Shown here in pieces: positions 63,187 to 64,000 of a stretch of DNA of 64,000 bases. This DNA comes from RYN-230 sp963720645. GTDB lineage: Bacteria > Actinomycetota > Actinomycetes > Streptosporangiales > Streptosporangiaceae. The notes beneath the pieces were generated by a model. That model was given only the letters and a program-made list of their open reading frames with translations, was not told where the DNA came from and searched no databases. Both the position numbers and the translations under genes were made by a program. Every line of letters starts with the position of its first letter. Position 1 is the first letter of the stretch. The stretch spans positions 124,001-188,000 of the forward strand of contig CAVRFX010000022.1 in assembly GCA_963720645.1 (NCBI GenBank). The letters are read 5' to 3'.

Positions 63187-63639
63187 GTGGAGCTGTACGC
63201 GGCGTATGCGACCAATATGGACCCGGCACTCATGGCCGAGCGCTGCCCGCACTCGCCCATGCGGGGCAATGGCTGGCTGGAAGGCTGGCGGCTCACCTTC
63301 GGCGGCGAGGACATCAGCTGGGAAGGCGCCCTGGCCACGGTGGTGGAGGACGCCGCCGAGCGGGTCTTCGTCGTCCTCTACGAGCTGCACGATCTGGACG
63401 AGCGGGTCCTGGACCACTGGGACGGCGTGCACCTGGGCTACTTCCAGAAGATCAGGGTCCGGGTCCAGACGCTGGACGGCGACGTCGCGGCCTGGCTCTA
63501 CGTGCTCAACGACTACGAGGGCGGCCTGCCCTCGGCGCGTTATCTGGGCCTCGTGGCGGACGCGGCCGAGCGGGCGGGCGCGCCCGCCGACTACGTGGCC
63601 GGGCTGCGCGCCCGCCCCTGCGCCTCGCTGGGTACCTGA
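63187..63639 (+). CDS. Gamma-glutamylcyclotransferase-like protein
   Basis: 150 residues from GTG 63187. YAAYATNMDPALMAERCPHS, GWLEGWRLTFGGEDISWEGA, VFVVLYELHDLDERVLDHWD, YEGGLPSARYLGLVADAA: the AIG2/GGCT fold with substrate loop at YATNMD. Members cyclise gamma-glutamyl amines; substrate uncertain. Divergent from lpdA. Confidence 0.87.
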   Translation: MELYAAYATNMDPALMAERCPHSPMRGNGWLEGWRLTFGGEDISWEGALATVVEDAAERVFVVLYELHDLDERVLDHWDGVHLGYFQKIRVRVQTLDGDVAAWLYVLNDYEGGLPSARYLGLVADAAERAGAPADYVAGLRARPCASLGT

Positions 63640-63657
63640 CCCTGGCGCACGGGAAGG

Positions 63658-64000
63658 TCACCACCCCAGGAACGAGGCGATCGAGTCCCGCAACGACCGC
63701 GGGTCCAGCCCGTGCGCGGCCTGATGCTCGTCGGGGGTGCCGTACCGGCGCAGTTCATGGCGGCCGACGCCGAGCCCCAGGATCCGGTGCGGGAGGTCGC
63801 GCAGCGCGTCCGCCACCGCCGGCACCGACGTCCCGGCCAGGTACGGCTCGGCCAGCACGACGTCCGGAGCCTGCAGGCAGGCCCGCAACGTCGCCGCGTC
63901 CAGCGGCCGGATGGTGGCCGCGTACAGCACGGTGACGTCGAGCCCGAGGGTCGCGTCCACCACCGCGTCCGCCAGCGGGCCGACCGCGATCACGGTGCCG
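63658..64000 (-). CDS. Transketolase-type C-terminal domain protein (partial)
   Basis: The frame is open to base 64000, so only the last ~113 residues are seen: TVIAVGPLADAVVDATLGLD, VTVLYAATIRPLDAATLRAC, VVLAEPYLAGTSVPAVADAL, RILGLGVGRHELRRYGTPDE, HQAAHGLDPRSLRDSIASFL. This matches the C-terminal domain of transketolase/DXS/PDH-E1beta enzymes (subunit contact and regulation), as a split transketolase C-terminal subunit. The TPP-binding part must lie beyond the window. Confidence 0.75.
   Translation of the reverse strand, partial: GTVIAVGPLADAVVDATLGLDVTVLYAATIRPLDAATLRACLQAPDVVLAEPYLAGTSVPAVADALRDLPHRILGLGVGRHELRRYGTPDEHQAAHGLDPRSLRDSIASFLGW

Overview
The window is very G+C-rich DNA with GTG/TTG starts, acyl-CoA carboxylases with an epsilon subunit, DUF1707, ROK, MEDS and F420-type (LLM) proteins. 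This points to a soil-type actinomycete (Actinomycetota), perhaps near Streptosporangiales; I cannot name a species. No rRNA, tRNA or CRISPR array was seen.

Layout. 0-2 kb: a Ser/Thr kinase cut by the window edge. 1.9-8.4 kb: four leftward genes for the cell surface, namely two small lytic-transglycosylase-like proteins, each with a CRP-like site upstream, and two tandem paralogous secreted Cys-rich proteins of unknown function. 8.8-15 kb: a sugar ABC operon (damaged), a ROK regulator with two matching operator palindromes, and a GH1 beta-glucosidase, together a beta-glucoside uptake and use locus. 15-19.6 kb: a P-loop kinase, a hemerythrin and three MEDS-type partner-switching regulators. 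19.6-25 kb: an LLM oxidoreductase, remnants of a histidine kinase and an AraC regulator, a response regulator lacking its phospho-acceptor Asp, and a TetR/MFS efflux pair.

25.07-33.84 kb is an accessory island with lower G+C. It carries an IS481-type transposase and its relics, small orphan genes, a methyltransferase, GrpB, HD and NUDIX proteins, and three copies of one palindrome. It is bounded by a 35-bp direct repeat that is the 3' end of an acyl-CoA dehydrogenase gene. The intact gene is on the right and the displaced 3' tail on the left, as expected if the island entered at that gene's 3' end.

33.8-64 kb is mainly core metabolism: acyl-CoA dehydrogenase, purE-purK, an NCS1 nucleobase permease, an OmpR-type two-component system, a leucine-catabolism-like set (carboxylase beta subunit, HMG-CoA lyase, enoyl-CoA hydratase), birA, an MFS exporter with an XRE/MmyB regulator, ppc, a propionyl-CoA-carboxylase-like set (beta, NYN protein, epsilon; the biotinylated alpha subunit lies at 59-60.8 kb), MarR, an Ada-AlkA fusion with ogt, and an LpdA-type quinone reductase. 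Alpha, two beta, one epsilon subunit and the biotin ligase together make nearly a full acyl-CoA carboxylase kit.

Caution: at least a dozen conserved genes (ppc, pccB, lpdA, HMG-CoA lyase, the ABC operon) carry single-base indels in short G or C runs. The pattern looks more like uncorrected sequencing error than gene decay, so these loci should be read as probably intact. Remnants with missing segments (malG-like, histidine kinase, AraC, XRE, LLM) look genuinely truncated.
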